From [Bacillus] selenitireducens MLS10 (GTDB lineage: Bacteria > Bacillota > Bacilli > Bacillales > Salisediminibacteriaceae): a stretch of DNA of 64,000 bases. Shown here piece after piece: positions 54,908 to 63,131 of this stretch. The stretch covers positions 1,570,384 to 1,634,383 of the forward strand of contig NC_014219.1 of the NCBI RefSeq assembly GCF_000093085.1, written 5' to 3'. Position 1 is the first letter of the stretch, and each line of letters opens with the position of its first letter. A model generated the notes under the pieces. It was not told the origin of the DNA and made no database searches. It saw only the letters and a list, made by a program, of their open reading frames with translations. Position numbers and translations under genes: made by a program.

Positions 54908-56197
54908 ATGAATTTTGACAAGTCGAAAGAAGCCTTTCAACAAGCCAAACCGCTCATGCCGGGCGGGGTGAACAGTCCGGTACGCGCATTTAAATCCGTC
55001 GGTATGGATCCGGTTTATATGGAGCACGGGGAAGGGTCGCATATCTTTGACCTTGACGGGAACGAATACATTGACTACGTCCTCTCGTGGGGCCCGCTCG
55101 TTCACGGTCACGCCGATCCCCAGGTGATCAAAAGCGTCCAGGAAACGGCTGCGAAGGGAACGAGCTTCGGTGCACCGCACGAATATGAAACGCGGCTCGC
55201 GGAGCTTGTCATCGAACGGGTGCCGTCCATTGAAGTCGTCCGGATGGTCAATTCCGGCACGGAGGCGACGATGAGTGCGCTCCGGCTTGCCCGGGGCTAT
55301 ACCGGTAAGAATAAAATTCTCAAGTTCGAAGGCTGTTATCACGGGCACGGGGACTCGCTCCTCATCAAGGCCGGCTCCGGTGTTGCAACACTTGGGCTTC
55401 CGGACAGCCCGGGTGTACCTGAATCCGTTGCGTCGAACACGCTGACGGTGCCGTATAACGATCTCGACAGCCTGAAGCTCGCCTTTGACAAGTTCGGTGA
55501 TGACATTGCTGCGGTAATCCTCGAACCGATCACCGGGAATATGGGGGTCGTTCTTCCTGAACCGGGATTCCTTGAAGGGATCCGTGAGATTACGGAATCA
55601 CACGGTTCACTGATGATCTTTGATGAAGTCATGACCGGTTTTCGCAGCGGCTATCACTGTGCACAGGGCCGCCTCGGCGTGACACCTGACCTGACATGCC
55701 TCGGCAAGGTGATCGGCGGCGGACTTCCGGTCGGGGCCTACGGTGGCAAGCGGGAGATTATGGAGCGGATTGCACCTTCGGGTGACATTTATCAGGCAGG
55801 GACCCTGTCAGGTAACCCGCTCGCCATGGCGGCCGGCTATGAGACGATCTCACAGCTCACAACAGAGAGCTATGAGCAGTTTGAACGCCTCGGCAAGCGT
55901 CTTGCCGACGGTCTCTCAAAAGCCGCGAAGGAGTTCGGTGTCCCGCACTGGATCAATCATGCAGGCTCGATGGTCGGTTTCTTCTTTACCGATCAGAAGG
56001 TGAAGAACTTCGAGACGGCCTCATCATCGGATCTCAATCTGTTCAATGCCTATTTCAGAGAAATGCTGCATCAGGGCATTTCCCTGCCGCCGTCACAGTT
56101 CGAAGGGATGTTCCTCTCGACGAAGCATACGGAGGAAGACATCGATCAGACGATCGAAGCGGCACGAAACGCCTTCAAGACAATTATGGCCAAATAA
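54908..56197 (+). CDS. hemL: Glutamate-1-semialdehyde 2,1-aminomutase
   Basis: 429 residues. A PLP enzyme converting glutamate-1-semialdehyde to 5-aminolevulinate. [49 protein letters not shown] segment ([14 protein letters not shown]) and the PLP lysine in [17 protein letters not shown] are intact. It ends the hem operon, so the window encodes every step from glutamyl-tRNA to uroporphyrinogen III. In B. subtilis spoVID and ysxE follow hemL; both are absent here. Confidence 0.98.
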   Translation: MNFDKSKEAFQQAKPLMPGGVNSPVRAFKSVGMDPVYMEHGEGSHIFDLDGNEYIDYVLSWGPLVHGHADPQVIKSVQETAAKGTSFGAPHEYETRLAELVIERVPSIEVVRMVNSGTEATMSALRLARGYTGKNKILKFEGCYHGHGDSLLIKAGSGVATLGLPDSPGVPESVASNTLTVPYNDLDSLKLAFDKFGDDIAAVILEPITGNMGVVLPEPGFLEGIREITESHGSLMIFDEVMTGFRSGYHCAQGRLGVTPDLTCLGKVIGGGLPVGAYGGKREIMERIAPSGDIYQAGTLSGNPLAMAAGYETISQLTTESYEQFERLGKRLADGLSKAAKEFGVPHWINHAGSMVGFFFTDQKVKNFETASSSDLNLFNAYFREMLHQGISLPPSQFEGMFLSTKHTEEDIDQTIEAARNAFKTIMAK

Positions 56198-56206
56198 AGG
56201 CACACA

Positions 56207-56245
56207 CGAATCCCCCGGTCTGTATCAGACCGGGGGATTCGTTTT
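56207..56245 (+). terminator. Terminator of the hem operon
   Basis: CGAATCCCCCGGTCTG (56207-56222), loop TAT, CAGACCGGGGGATTCG (56226-56241), TTTT. A perfect 16-bp stem with a 3-nt loop, placed between convergent genes. Confidence 0.95.
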
Positions 56246-57077
56246 AATCTTTGAGTGCTTCAAGGAACGAGCGGATATCGTGCTGATAATCCGGATGCAG
56301 CTGTAAGTCGTTATGCCCGTACCCCTCATAGTGCTTGTCCGTCACGTCTCCTCCCCAGTTGTCCCGGGTTACGAAGGAGTGTTCAGGCAAGATGACCTGA
56401 TCGTCAGAGCCTGTGATCAGAAGCAGCGGAGACGCGATCTCTTTTGCCATCTCACTCACTTCAAAGGGGTGCCGGATGAATGGACCGACAGGCAGCCAGG
56501 GGTGCCGGTGCTCCTGGACACGGACACGGCTGTCATAGGGTGCAATGAGTACTGTACCGGCAAGATCCCGAACCTGCGCGAGGTGCGTGGCAGGAGCGGA
56601 GCCCATTGACCGGCCGAAGGATACGATCTGTTCCCCGTCGATGTCGTCACGTTCTGCGAGGGTATCATGGATCGTGACTGCGTCCCGGAAAATGGTGTCT
56701 TCACCCGGCTCTCCGGTACTGTCTCCGTACCCGCGGTAGTTCATAAACACCGCCCGGTAGTCGCCGAACCAGTCGTGGGAGAGGGCTGCCCGGGTACTCT
56801 CTTCGGCGTTCCCGCCAAAATAGATGAGGAGCGGTCTTGCCTCATCTTCGGCATCTTCCGGGTGACGGAGCCAGCCTTGCAACGTCTCTTGGTCCTCTGT
56901 CTGAAGCGTGATGTTTTCGATCCGATCGTGACTTGAAGCATCCTCACGATCCGTTTCACTGATGCTGCTTTCAAAGAAAAGCTGATCTTCCTGATTCCAG
57001 ATCACCATGGCAAACTGCAAAGCGGTCAATGACCCGACGATCAGTCCTGCGATGATGAGATAGCGAATGAAACGCAT
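56244..57077 (-). CDS. Membrane-anchored alpha/beta hydrolase
   Basis: 277 residues. An N-terminal hydrophobic helix (residues 5-27) anchors an alpha/beta-hydrolase domain facing outside or inside (not decidable). LLIYFGGNAEESTRAAL forms the oxyanion loop, Ser157 in SFGRSMGSAP is the nucleophile, Asp in LLITGSDDQVI and His in YEGYGHNDLQ complete the triad. It resembles the BAAT/FAM108-like serine hydrolases. Substrate unknown. The minus-strand ATG follows GGAGGGTTACC. It is convergent with hemL. Confidence 0.85.
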   Translation of the reverse strand: MRFIRYLIIAGLIVGSLTALQFAMVIWNQEDQLFFESSISETDREDASSHDRIENITLQTEDQETLQGWLRHPEDAEDEARPLLIYFGGNAEESTRAALSHDWFGDYRAVFMNYRGYGDSTGEPGEDTIFRDAVTIHDTLAERDDIDGEQIVSFGRSMGSAPATHLAQVRDLAGTVLIAPYDSRVRVQEHRHPWLPVGPFIRHPFEVSEMAKEIASPLLLITGSDDQVILPEHSFVTRDNWGGDVTDKHYEGYGHNDLQLHPDYQHDIRSFLEALKD

Positions 57078-57207
57078 GGTAACCCTCCATTTGGATCCAG
57101 TATGCTGTATCTCAGTATCTCAAAAACCGGAGAGTAAGAAAAGTGTGCTGGACAAATCAGTCCACTCTCTTGTATGATACCCATAAAGGTATATAGGAGG
57201 TGCGTGT

Positions 57208-57405
57208 ATGCCACGCTATGATTATCGTTGCGGCGCTTGTGATCACCGCTATGAGAACTGGTCCACCTATGCGGACCGTCTGAATGCCACATGCCCGAAC
57301 TGCGGCAAAACAGAGAGTAAGATCGTCTTTAAGGCCACCTACACCTATTCTGTGGCCGGCTCGAAGCCAGGTCAGGCCTGCAGTCCGAAGGGCGGGTTTT
57401 CCTGA
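57208..57405 (+). CDS. FmdB-family zinc-ribbon protein
   Basis: 65 residues. MPRYDYRCGACDHRYENWSTY and CPNCGKTESKIVF give two C-x2-C pairs (Cys8/Cys11 and Cys29/Cys32) typical of the FmdB/CxxC regulatory family zinc ribbon. The C-terminal tail is Gly/Ser-rich and variable in the family. Its function is unknown; a regulatory role has been proposed from one methylotroph operon. ATG 57208 follows TAGGAGGTGCGTGT. It is followed by a terminator. Confidence 0.88.
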   Translation: MPRYDYRCGACDHRYENWSTYADRLNATCPNCGKTESKIVFKATYTYSVAGSKPGQACSPKGGFS

Positions 57406-57445
57406 GCAAACTGAATCATGAAAGGCCGTGTGCCTTTCAAACCGG

Positions 57446-57476
57446 CATCTGTTCCGAAACGGGACAGGTGTTTTTT
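57446..57476 (+). terminator. Terminator of the fmdB-like gene
   Basis: CATCTGTTCCG (57446-57456), loop AAA, CGGGACAGGTG (57460-57470), TTTTTT. Two wobble pairs. Confidence 0.85.
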
Positions 57477-57544
57477 GTGCTGAAATGCAAAACGGGAAGG
57501 TGTTTTGAGCAATAAGAGAGGTTTATCCATAAATACGCCTCAGG

Positions 57545-57551
57545 ACTTAGT
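57545..57551 (+). promoter_or_regulatory. Possible LiaR/VraR-type operator
   Basis: ACTTAGT inside GGACTTAGTCAGG, fitting the ACT-n(1-3)-AGT motif reported for the LiaR orthologue VraR. It lies about 24 bp upstream of the predicted -35 box of liaI. The site is short, so chance is possible. Confidence 0.35.
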
Positions 57552-57571
57552 CAGGTTACGTCCGGGGCTCA

Positions 57572-57600
57572 TTACGGCAGGGAGCGGGGTGTCATACAAT
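57572..57600 (+). promoter_or_regulatory. liaI promoter
   Basis: TTACGG (57572-57577), 17 bp, TACAAT (57595-57600). A weak -35 fits a promoter that needs an activator. Confidence 0.6.
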
Positions 57601-57628
57601 ACAGATAAGAAGAGAGGAGAGGATACAA

Positions 57629-57979
57629 ATGAAATCATTCGGATTGTTTCTCGTTGCCATCATTGCCCTATTTATTTTGCTCGCCAACCTCGGGCCGATG
57701 ATCCTGTTCGCCCTTGGGGTCTATCTGCTTTATGTCATTTGGAAGAAGTTTAACGAAGCACAGGAGACGGGGGCAAAGGTGTTCTGGATCATTGCCGGAC
57801 TGATTGTCTTCAGTATGACCCTGTCAAACATCTATGCCCTCGTCGGCGTCTTTGCCGTCTATATTCTCTATGTCCTGTTCGTACGAAACGATGGACCGAA
57901 GAAAGGATGGACAAAGAACGGATCCGGGAGCGATCCCTTTGATTCCTTTGACCGGGAATGGTCATCCACGGAAAAATAA
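57629..57979 (+). CDS. liaI: LiaI-like membrane protein
   Basis: 116 residues with four hydrophobic segments (about residues 3-21, 22-39, 51-67 and 68-85) and a soluble Gly/Ser/Asp tail. LiaI in B. subtilis is a small membrane anchor for the LiaH phage-shock protein. Sequence conservation is low, so the call rests on size, topology and position directly before liaH. RBS AGAGAGGAGAGGATACAA. First gene of a liaIHFSR operon. Confidence 0.8.
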   Translation: MKSFGLFLVAIIALFILLANLGPMILFALGVYLLYVIWKKFNEAQETGAKVFWIIAGLIVFSMTLSNIYALVGVFAVYILYVLFVRNDGPKKGWTKNGSGSDPFDSFDREWSSTEK

Positions 57980-58019
57980 CAGCCGCACGGCGATTAAACA
58001 AAAAGAGGAGGTATGCATC

Positions 58020-58625
58020 ATGACAGATGTATGGACACGTATACGCACCGCATTGGAAGAAGACTGGAACGCCCTCAGAGGAAATCGGAGAACGGAGGTC
58101 CCGGTCGCAAGCGATCATCCGATCCGTAAACTTGACGGCTACATTCAGGAAGGGGAGAAGCGTGTGATCCGGGTCGAAGAACTGATCCATGGACATAAAC
58201 GGATTCAGTCCGAGCTCGAGCGTGAGTTTGAGGAAGCGGAGCGGATGCTTCAGAAACGGATCAGTCAGCGTGAAATCGCTGAAGAAGCGGGAGAAGAGGG
58301 TCTCGTTATTTACGCGGACCGCGAGATTGAAGTCTACGGTGTCCGAAAAGACAGCCTGGCTTTTCAGCGGAAAGAGCGTCAGAAAGAACTTGAAGATCTC
58401 GAGCGCCAGCTCGATACGATGCAGCATAAACTGAAAGACATGCAGATCAAACGGCTGGAGCTCGAGAGTTCGGAACGCGTTAAAGAGGCGAGATCCTACG
58501 CGCCGGACCGTCGCCGTGGTGAAGAGAGTGAGCGTGCAGAGACGGATGAGAGCCCCGCAGAAGACTATCTCTTCGACGAGAAAATCCGCCGTCTTCAAGA
58601 AGCACGTGCTTCTGAAGAGATGTGA
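58020..58625 (+). CDS. liaH: PspA/IM30-family protein LiaH
   Basis: 201 residues, almost entirely charged coiled coil (about residues 40-165), with the PspA/IM30 pattern LIRKLDGYI-type start (HPIRKLDGYIQEGEKRVIRVEEL) and a C-terminal EDYLFDEKIRRLQEAR segment. LiaH forms large rings or rods that protect the membrane against envelope stress such as bacitracin, daptomycin or antimicrobial peptides. It is shorter than B. subtilis LiaH (225). ATG 58020 is in frame behind AAAGAGGAGGTATGCATC; an earlier ATG at 58013 is out of frame. Confidence 0.85.
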   Translation: MTDVWTRIRTALEEDWNALRGNRRTEVPVASDHPIRKLDGYIQEGEKRVIRVEELIHGHKRIQSELEREFEEAERMLQKRISQREIAEEAGEEGLVIYADREIEVYGVRKDSLAFQRKERQKELEDLERQLDTMQHKLKDMQIKRLELESSERVKEARSYAPDRRRGEESERAETDESPAEDYLFDEKIRRLQEARASEEM

Positions 58626-58671
58626 TACCCGCAAGGCGCATTCCATGGTAAACTGAAAAAAGTGACGAAAA

Positions 58672-58710
58672 CCGCGGGGGACTCTCTCCGCGGATTCAGT
58701 TTTATTTTTT
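58672..58710 (+). terminator. Hairpin between liaH and liaF, likely partial terminator
   Basis: CCGCGG (58672-58677) pairs with CCGCGG (58688-58693), with weak G-T extension, then ATTCAGTTTTATTTTTT. The T-run starts late, so termination is probably leaky. It would make LiaIH more abundant than LiaFSR. Confidence 0.5.
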
Positions 58711-58735
58711 ATCGATGACGAAAGGAGGAATCCCC

Positions 58736-59449
58736 ATGCTGAAACGTGTTCCGGCCAAATATATGAATCTGATCGTCCTGCTTTCTCTCGCCATTCTGTT
58801 TGTGGAACTGGCTGTTCGCGGCGGTGACGTTGTGATCCCTGCGGTGATCTTCGGGATTATCATTTATTTCGGGTGGAAGCATTTTAAGAGTCTGTTTGGC
58901 AAACTGATGTTTTTCATGGGGATTCTCGCCTTTATCGGCAATGTGTTCAGTCTCGTGGCCGTGCAGTTTTTTCTCATTGCCATGATTGCGCTGTTCATCA
59001 AATATGTCGTCCTTGATAAAGAAGAAGCCGTCGTGCCTCCGGTATTGACGACGGAAGAAGTGAACCCCGGGGTGAGTATGCACAGGGATTCCCTGATCCG
59101 TCAGACGTTCATCGGAAACGAAACCCTCGGCAAGGAGCCCTATTCGTGGCGGGACGTGAATATCCACGGCGGATTCGGAGATCGGACCATCGATTTGAGT
59201 CAGACGGTGATCCCGGACGAATCGGTGATCTCGATTCGTCATCTGTTTGGCTCGATAACGGTGTATGTGCCGTATGAAGTGGATGTGACCGTGTCGCACA
59301 GCACTCTTTTTGGCAATCTGACGCTGTTTGGCGAATCGGAGAAGCTTGTCAATGACACAGTGAACTACCGGAATTTAGCAGGAAATCAGACCCATGTGAA
59401 GATCGTTACGTCGATTTTGTCCGGGGATCTGGAGGTGCGGCGCATATGA
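58736..59449 (+). CDS. liaF: LiaF, negative regulator of the LiaRS system
   Basis: 237 residues (B. subtilis 241). Four N-terminal membrane segments (about residues 8-95), then a soluble beta-rich domain with NIHGGFGDRTIDLSQTVIPDESVISIRHLFGSITVYVPYEVDVTVSHSTLFGNL, the repeated GxFGDxxID/ FGxxTVYVP pattern of the cell-wall-active antibiotic response (LiaF C-terminal) domain. LiaF keeps LiaS off without stress. ATG 58736 follows AAAGGAGGAATCCCC. Its stop overlaps liaS (ATGA). Confidence 0.92.
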   Translation: MLKRVPAKYMNLIVLLSLAILFVELAVRGGDVVIPAVIFGIIIYFGWKHFKSLFGKLMFFMGILAFIGNVFSLVAVQFFLIAMIALFIKYVVLDKEEAVVPPVLTTEEVNPGVSMHRDSLIRQTFIGNETLGKEPYSWRDVNIHGGFGDRTIDLSQTVIPDESVISIRHLFGSITVYVPYEVDVTVSHSTLFGNLTLFGESEKLVNDTVNYRNLAGNQTHVKIVTSILSGDLEVRRI

Positions 59450-60489
59450 AGAATCGCACCCAGTATGTGATTGCCACCATTTCCGCCTTCCTGATCATGG
59501 CTGCAGGCATTCTCACTCTCGTCGTTCACGCCTTTGAGGACCTGACGTGGCAGGAGCTGTTCGTTGTGGAGCTGTTTGACGTGCCGGTGATTGCAGCGGT
59601 GACGGCCTTTGCTTTTATCACCGGGGCCGTATTTGCCGCTCTGACACAGATGCAGTTTACTTCAGGACTGCAAAAACTCCGGTCAAGGCTCGACGGGATC
59701 CTGCAGCAGCAGCCGGCCCAACAGGCCCCGGACGACGGGAACGGGATCTTTACAGAGCTTCATGAAAAGGCGGAACAAATCCGCACACAGCTCATCCGCC
59801 AGCAGGAGGCGGCGCAAAAGCTCGCCACCGAGCGGGCGACAGACCGGGAGAAGAGCCTTCAGGAAGTTGTGGAACAGGAGCGGAGCCGGCTTGCAAGAGA
59901 ACTGCACGACTCGGTGAGCCAGCAGCTGTTCGCGGCATCGATGATGATGGCGACGATCAATGAATCCGAATCCGTCAAGGACCCGGTGATGACGAAGCAG
60001 CTGAAGATGGTCGGGAATATGGTTGATCAGTCCCAGCTTGAGATGCGGGCCTTGCTCCTTCATTTAAGACCTGCGGCGCTGAAAGGACGAACGCTCGGCG
60101 AGGGGCTTAGGCAGCTTCTCTCGGAGCTCAGGCAAAAGGTTCCCCTCGACATCGATGTGAAACTGGAAGAGCTTGCCCTTGATAAAGGCATTGAAGATCA
60201 CCTCTTTCGCATTACACAGGAAGCGGTGTCGAACACGCTTCGTCATGCCGGTGCGAGCGTCCTCTCGGTCATACTTGTTAAGCGTGACGGCAACGTGATT
60301 CTGAGGATCCGTGATGACGGGAAGGGATTCGATATGAAGGCCGTTCAGCACCACGGCTCCTATGGCATGGACAATATGCGGGAGCGGGCGGAAGAGATTG
60401 GCGGGACGTTCAAGCTTGTGAGCGTGCCGGAAGAGGGCACACAGCTTGAAGTGAAGGTGCCGGTGACAGAAGGAGAGGTGGAAGCATGA
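59446..60489 (+). CDS. liaS: Sensor histidine kinase LiaS
   Basis: 347 residues (B. subtilis 360). Two N-terminal membrane helices (about residues 9-28 and 46-66) with a very short outside loop, typical of intramembrane-sensing kinases. A linker coiled coil leads to the HisKA_3 dimerisation site RSRLARELHDSVSQQLFAA (His154) and the ATPase domain (EDHLFRITQEAVSNTLRHAG; IRDDGKGFD). It responds to cell-envelope stress and phosphorylates LiaR. Overlaps both liaF and liaR by four bases. Confidence 0.94.
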   Translation: MKNRTQYVIATISAFLIMAAGILTLVVHAFEDLTWQELFVVELFDVPVIAAVTAFAFITGAVFAALTQMQFTSGLQKLRSRLDGILQQQPAQQAPDDGNGIFTELHEKAEQIRTQLIRQQEAAQKLATERATDREKSLQEVVEQERSRLARELHDSVSQQLFAASMMMATINESESVKDPVMTKQLKMVGNMVDQSQLEMRALLLHLRPAALKGRTLGEGLRQLLSELRQKVPLDIDVKLEELALDKGIEDHLFRITQEAVSNTLRHAGASVLSVILVKRDGNVILRIRDDGKGFDMKAVQHHGSYGMDNMRERAEEIGGTFKLVSVPEEGTQLEVKVPVTEGEVEA

Positions 60490-61124
60490 TTCGGGTATTG
60501 TTTGCAGATGATCACGAGATGGTCCGAATCGGGGTGTCGAGCTATCTGACGGCCCAGGCGGATATTGAGGTGGTGGCAGAGGCCGGTGACGGCGAGGAAG
60601 CCGTGACACTGGCCCTTTCCCACAGGCCGGACATTATTCTCATGGATCTTGTCATGCCGAAGATGGACGGGATCGAGGCGACGGCGGCGATCCGGCGAGA
60701 ATGGCCGGAGGCGAAAATCATTATCGTGACGAGTTTTCTCGACGATGAGAAGGTTTATCCTGCCCTTGAGGCCGGGGCAACGAGCTATATGCTGAAGACG
60801 AGCCGCGCCGGGGACATCGCCAAAGCCATCCGCGACACCCATGCGGGTCAGAGCATCCTCGAACCGGAAGTGGCAGGGAAGCTCATGAGCCGGATGCACA
60901 AAAAGCCCCCTGCGGAGCATGAACAGCTAACAGCGCGGGAGCTCGAGGTCCTCGAACTGATGAGCCGGGGGATGAGCAATCAGGAGATTGGTGACGCGCT
61001 TTATATTTCCCTAAAGACCGTCAAGGTGCATGTCAGTAACATCCTCAGTAAACTCGGCGTTCACGACCGCACCCAGGCCGTGATCTATGCCTTTAAAGAA
61101 AATCTGTTTCCGGAAGACAAATAG
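60486..61124 (+). CDS. liaR: NarL-family response regulator LiaR
   Basis: 212 residues. Receiver domain with Asp8, Asp9 and the phospho-acceptor Asp54 (IILMDLVMPKMDG), then a LuxR-type helix-turn-helix (LTARELEVLELMSRGMSNQEI, LYISLKTVKVHVSNILSKLGVHDRTQAV). It should activate the operon from the promoter before liaI. In B. subtilis LiaR acts mainly on liaIH. It ends the operon; a terminator follows. Confidence 0.95.
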   Translation: MIRVLFADDHEMVRIGVSSYLTAQADIEVVAEAGDGEEAVTLALSHRPDIILMDLVMPKMDGIEATAAIRREWPEAKIIIVTSFLDDEKVYPALEAGATSYMLKTSRAGDIAKAIRDTHAGQSILEPEVAGKLMSRMHKKPPAEHEQLTARELEVLELMSRGMSNQEIGDALYISLKTVKVHVSNILSKLGVHDRTQAVIYAFKENLFPEDK

Positions 61125-61170
61125 AAAACCACGTGCTTTGCTCAGTTGACGAGCGGCACGCGGTTTTGGT
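61125..61170. terminator. Terminator between liaR and the ATP-grasp pair
   Basis: AAAACCACGTGC (61125-61136) pairs with GCACGCGGTTTT (61156-61167), with an inner GCTC/GAGC pair. T and A runs on both sides let it act for both convergent units. Confidence 0.78.
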
Positions 61171-61183
61171 TATTCGAGCACGT

Positions 61184-62059
61184 TTATAAATCGAGGAGGT
61201 GATACAGCTTCCAGTCGAGGTATTCCATCAGAATGGCGGCGATGTTGATGTCGGAACACATGTAGAGACTTCTTGAACCGACGGCGTCTTCCATTTCGTT
61301 AAACAAAAGCTCATCGTCCTCTGTTAAAAGAAAATCAAGGCCGACATAATCGAGCTGAATGGCGTTGATAATGGACTGAACGGTTTCGCGCTGCGGCTCA
61401 CTCAGCTCATAGAGTGAGGAAGCCCCGCCCTGAGAGATATTCGCCCTGAAGTCCGTCTGGGAACGCCTGAGGACCGTTGCGACGATCTCGTTGCCGACGA
61501 CATAGACACGGACGTCCTTTCCCTTCTGTCCGCCGACCGGCTGATGAATCAGATCTTCAGGGAGAGCGGAGCGGATGGCATGCTGGCTCTCATTCGGTTC
61601 AACCATCATGACGCCGGTGCCGCCGCGGCCAAGGGGATCTTTCAGGATAAACGGATCGAGAATCGCGTTATCGAGTGCCGAGGTTATCGTGAGGGCATGG
61701 CTCTCAAGCATATTGACCCCGAGCTGGGCCATGGTCGCATAGGCGAGCCGTTTGTCATTGGCCACCCGTGAGACATAGGCGGAGTTAAAGCAGGGAATGC
61801 CCATTGTTTCGCAGACTTCATTCAGCCACGGGGAAATGGAGCGGTTCATGACGAAGTCCGGTCGCGCACCGTCGATCGGCACAAAGGGATTGACGCCTCG
61901 TTTGCCAAGCTTGACAATGATGTCTTCGTAAGAGACGACGGACAGGGTAATGTGATGATCGGTTGCGGCCTTTTTTAATAAGTCAATAAACGTGCGGTTT
62001 CTCGGGATATCGTAGGAACGGTATATGATCCAGCCCGTTCGGGTTTTCGTATGTATCAT
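61184..62059 (-). CDS. RimK-like ATP-grasp protein, second gene of pair
   Basis: 291 residues of the ATP-grasp superfamily, close to RimK and YheC/YheD-type proteins. The N-terminal pre-ATP-grasp part ends near ARPDFVMNRSISPWLNEV; NDKRLAYATMAQLGVNMLES and DPFILKDPLGRGGTGVMMVE form the ATP-binding subdomains. The metal-binding end reads LLFNEMEDAVGSRSLYM: the usual E-x-N is E-M-E, and no N-x-N follows. It should ligate an amine or amino acid to a carboxylate through an acyl phosphate, or serve as a non-standard partner. The start overlaps the upstream gene by four bases. Product unknown. Confidence 0.75.
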   Translation of the reverse strand: MIHTKTRTGWIIYRSYDIPRNRTFIDLLKKAATDHHITLSVVSYEDIIVKLGKRGVNPFVPIDGARPDFVMNRSISPWLNEVCETMGIPCFNSAYVSRVANDKRLAYATMAQLGVNMLESHALTITSALDNAILDPFILKDPLGRGGTGVMMVEPNESQHAIRSALPEDLIHQPVGGQKGKDVRVYVVGNEIVATVLRRSQTDFRANISQGGASSLYELSEPQRETVQSIINAIQLDYVGLDFLLTEDDELLFNEMEDAVGSRSLYMCSDINIAAILMEYLDWKLYHLLDL

Positions 62060-62988
62060 CGGGGTCCTCCTTCTACTTGCACAGACTGGCGGATCTTTTT
62101 ATCGATCCACGCCATCATGTGCGGGGCGATGTCGATGCCCGTTGCTTCATGGATACTGCGGATATGCGGGTTTGTATTGACTTCACAGATGACGGGCCCG
62201 TCGTTCGTCCGAAGGAGATCGACGCCGGCGAAATCCGCGCAGACCGCGCGGCTCGCGGCAATGGCGAGGGCGCGTTCGGCTTCGGTCGGTTCATGAGGGG
62301 CCGTTTTGCCCCCGGCGGTGACATTCGCCCGGAAGTCGGTCTCAGACGTCCGGCGCATTGCCGCAATGACTTCTCCTCCGATGACATTGAGCCGGAGATC
62401 CTCGCCCCGGCTCTCTTTGATAAAGGCCTGAAAGAGAAACGGCTTACCGGCTAGGGAGAGCGTGAGAGCCTCGAGCTCTTCCCTTGACTGTGCGAGATGG
62501 ACCTGTTCACCAAATGAGCCGTAAGCTTCTTTGACGACTATGGGCAGTCCGAGGCGATGAATGACGGCGTCGAGGAATCGAAGGTCCATCTCTTTTGGTT
62601 TCTGATAGAGAAACGGCGCAAAAACGGTGTCCGGTGTCGGAAGGCCCGACGCGGCAAGGCGTTCATGCATCTGTCCTTTATGGTCGCAGACCCCGACGGC
62701 CTGGCTGTTGTTAAAGACCGGAATGCCCGAAGCTTCGAAGGCCCTTGCCAGGGGGAGATCTTTGTCGGCAAACAGGACGGCATCGATTGCCGGCATCTTC
62801 TCTTCACCGGTGCAGAGGGGAGCTTCGCCGATGTTCCCTGCGAGAAAATCAAGGTTCGTGGCCGTGATCGCCGTGAAGCCGGCCTTGTCCGCCGCGTTAT
62901 GGATCCAGTCCTGGTAATCGAGAAATTTTGCCGTTTGCATGTGTCCGTTTCCGAGGATCAGCAAGACGGGCGATCGGGTCGTTGTCAT
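62056..62988 (-). CDS. RimK-like ATP-grasp ligase, first gene of pair
   Basis: 310 residues, a paralogue of the downstream gene. Its order is a pre-ATP-grasp domain (VLLILGNGHMQTAKFLDYQ), CDHKGQMHERLAASGLPTPDTVF, the ATP-binding LPIVVKEAYGSFGEQVHL, then QAFIKESRGEDLRLNVIGGEVIAAMRRTSETDFRANVTAGG, and the canonical metal site VICEVNTNPHIRSI (E-x-N-x-N). RimK/LysX relatives form peptide-like bonds between amino acids. ATG at 62988 follows GGAGGTTTATTT on the minus strand. No substrate-defining neighbour is present. Confidence 0.82.
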   Translation of the reverse strand: MTTTRSPVLLILGNGHMQTAKFLDYQDWIHNAADKAGFTAITATNLDFLAGNIGEAPLCTGEEKMPAIDAVLFADKDLPLARAFEASGIPVFNNSQAVGVCDHKGQMHERLAASGLPTPDTVFAPFLYQKPKEMDLRFLDAVIHRLGLPIVVKEAYGSFGEQVHLAQSREELEALTLSLAGKPFLFQAFIKESRGEDLRLNVIGGEVIAAMRRTSETDFRANVTAGGKTAPHEPTEAERALAIAASRAVCADFAGVDLLRTNDGPVICEVNTNPHIRSIHEATGIDIAPHMMAWIDKKIRQSVQVEGGPR

Positions 62989-63023
62989 AAATAAACCTCC
63001 GCTGGCTCAGTCGGGCTGAGATT

Positions 63024-63052
63024 GATATACTGAAGCAAATGGTGCGTGACAA
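63024..63052 (-). promoter_or_regulatory. Promoter of the ATP-grasp gene pair
   Basis: On the minus strand: TTGTCA (63052-63047), 17 bp, TATATC (63029-63024), 36 bp before the first start codon. Confidence 0.65.
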
Positions 63053-63131
63053 AACATGTTTTCCCCTAATCATGTCACGTTTCTTTAGGAAAAGCAATAC
63101 AGAGTCAGATGCATATAATGGAGGGTCATCG

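Noticed and set aside
57505..57753. Open frame starting TTG 57505 over the liaI leader
   Set aside because: It contains the predicted liaI promoter and overlaps liaI in another frame; low-quality start and no protein-like character.
62051..62994. Long plus-strand open frames opposite the ATP-grasp genes
   Set aside because: They are antisense shadows of codon-biased minus-strand genes with clear family motifs; no RBS or family match.
63114..63119. TATAAT just before folC as a -10 box
   Set aside because: Transcription would start between the RBS and the ATG, and no -35 box is present, so it is probably not used.
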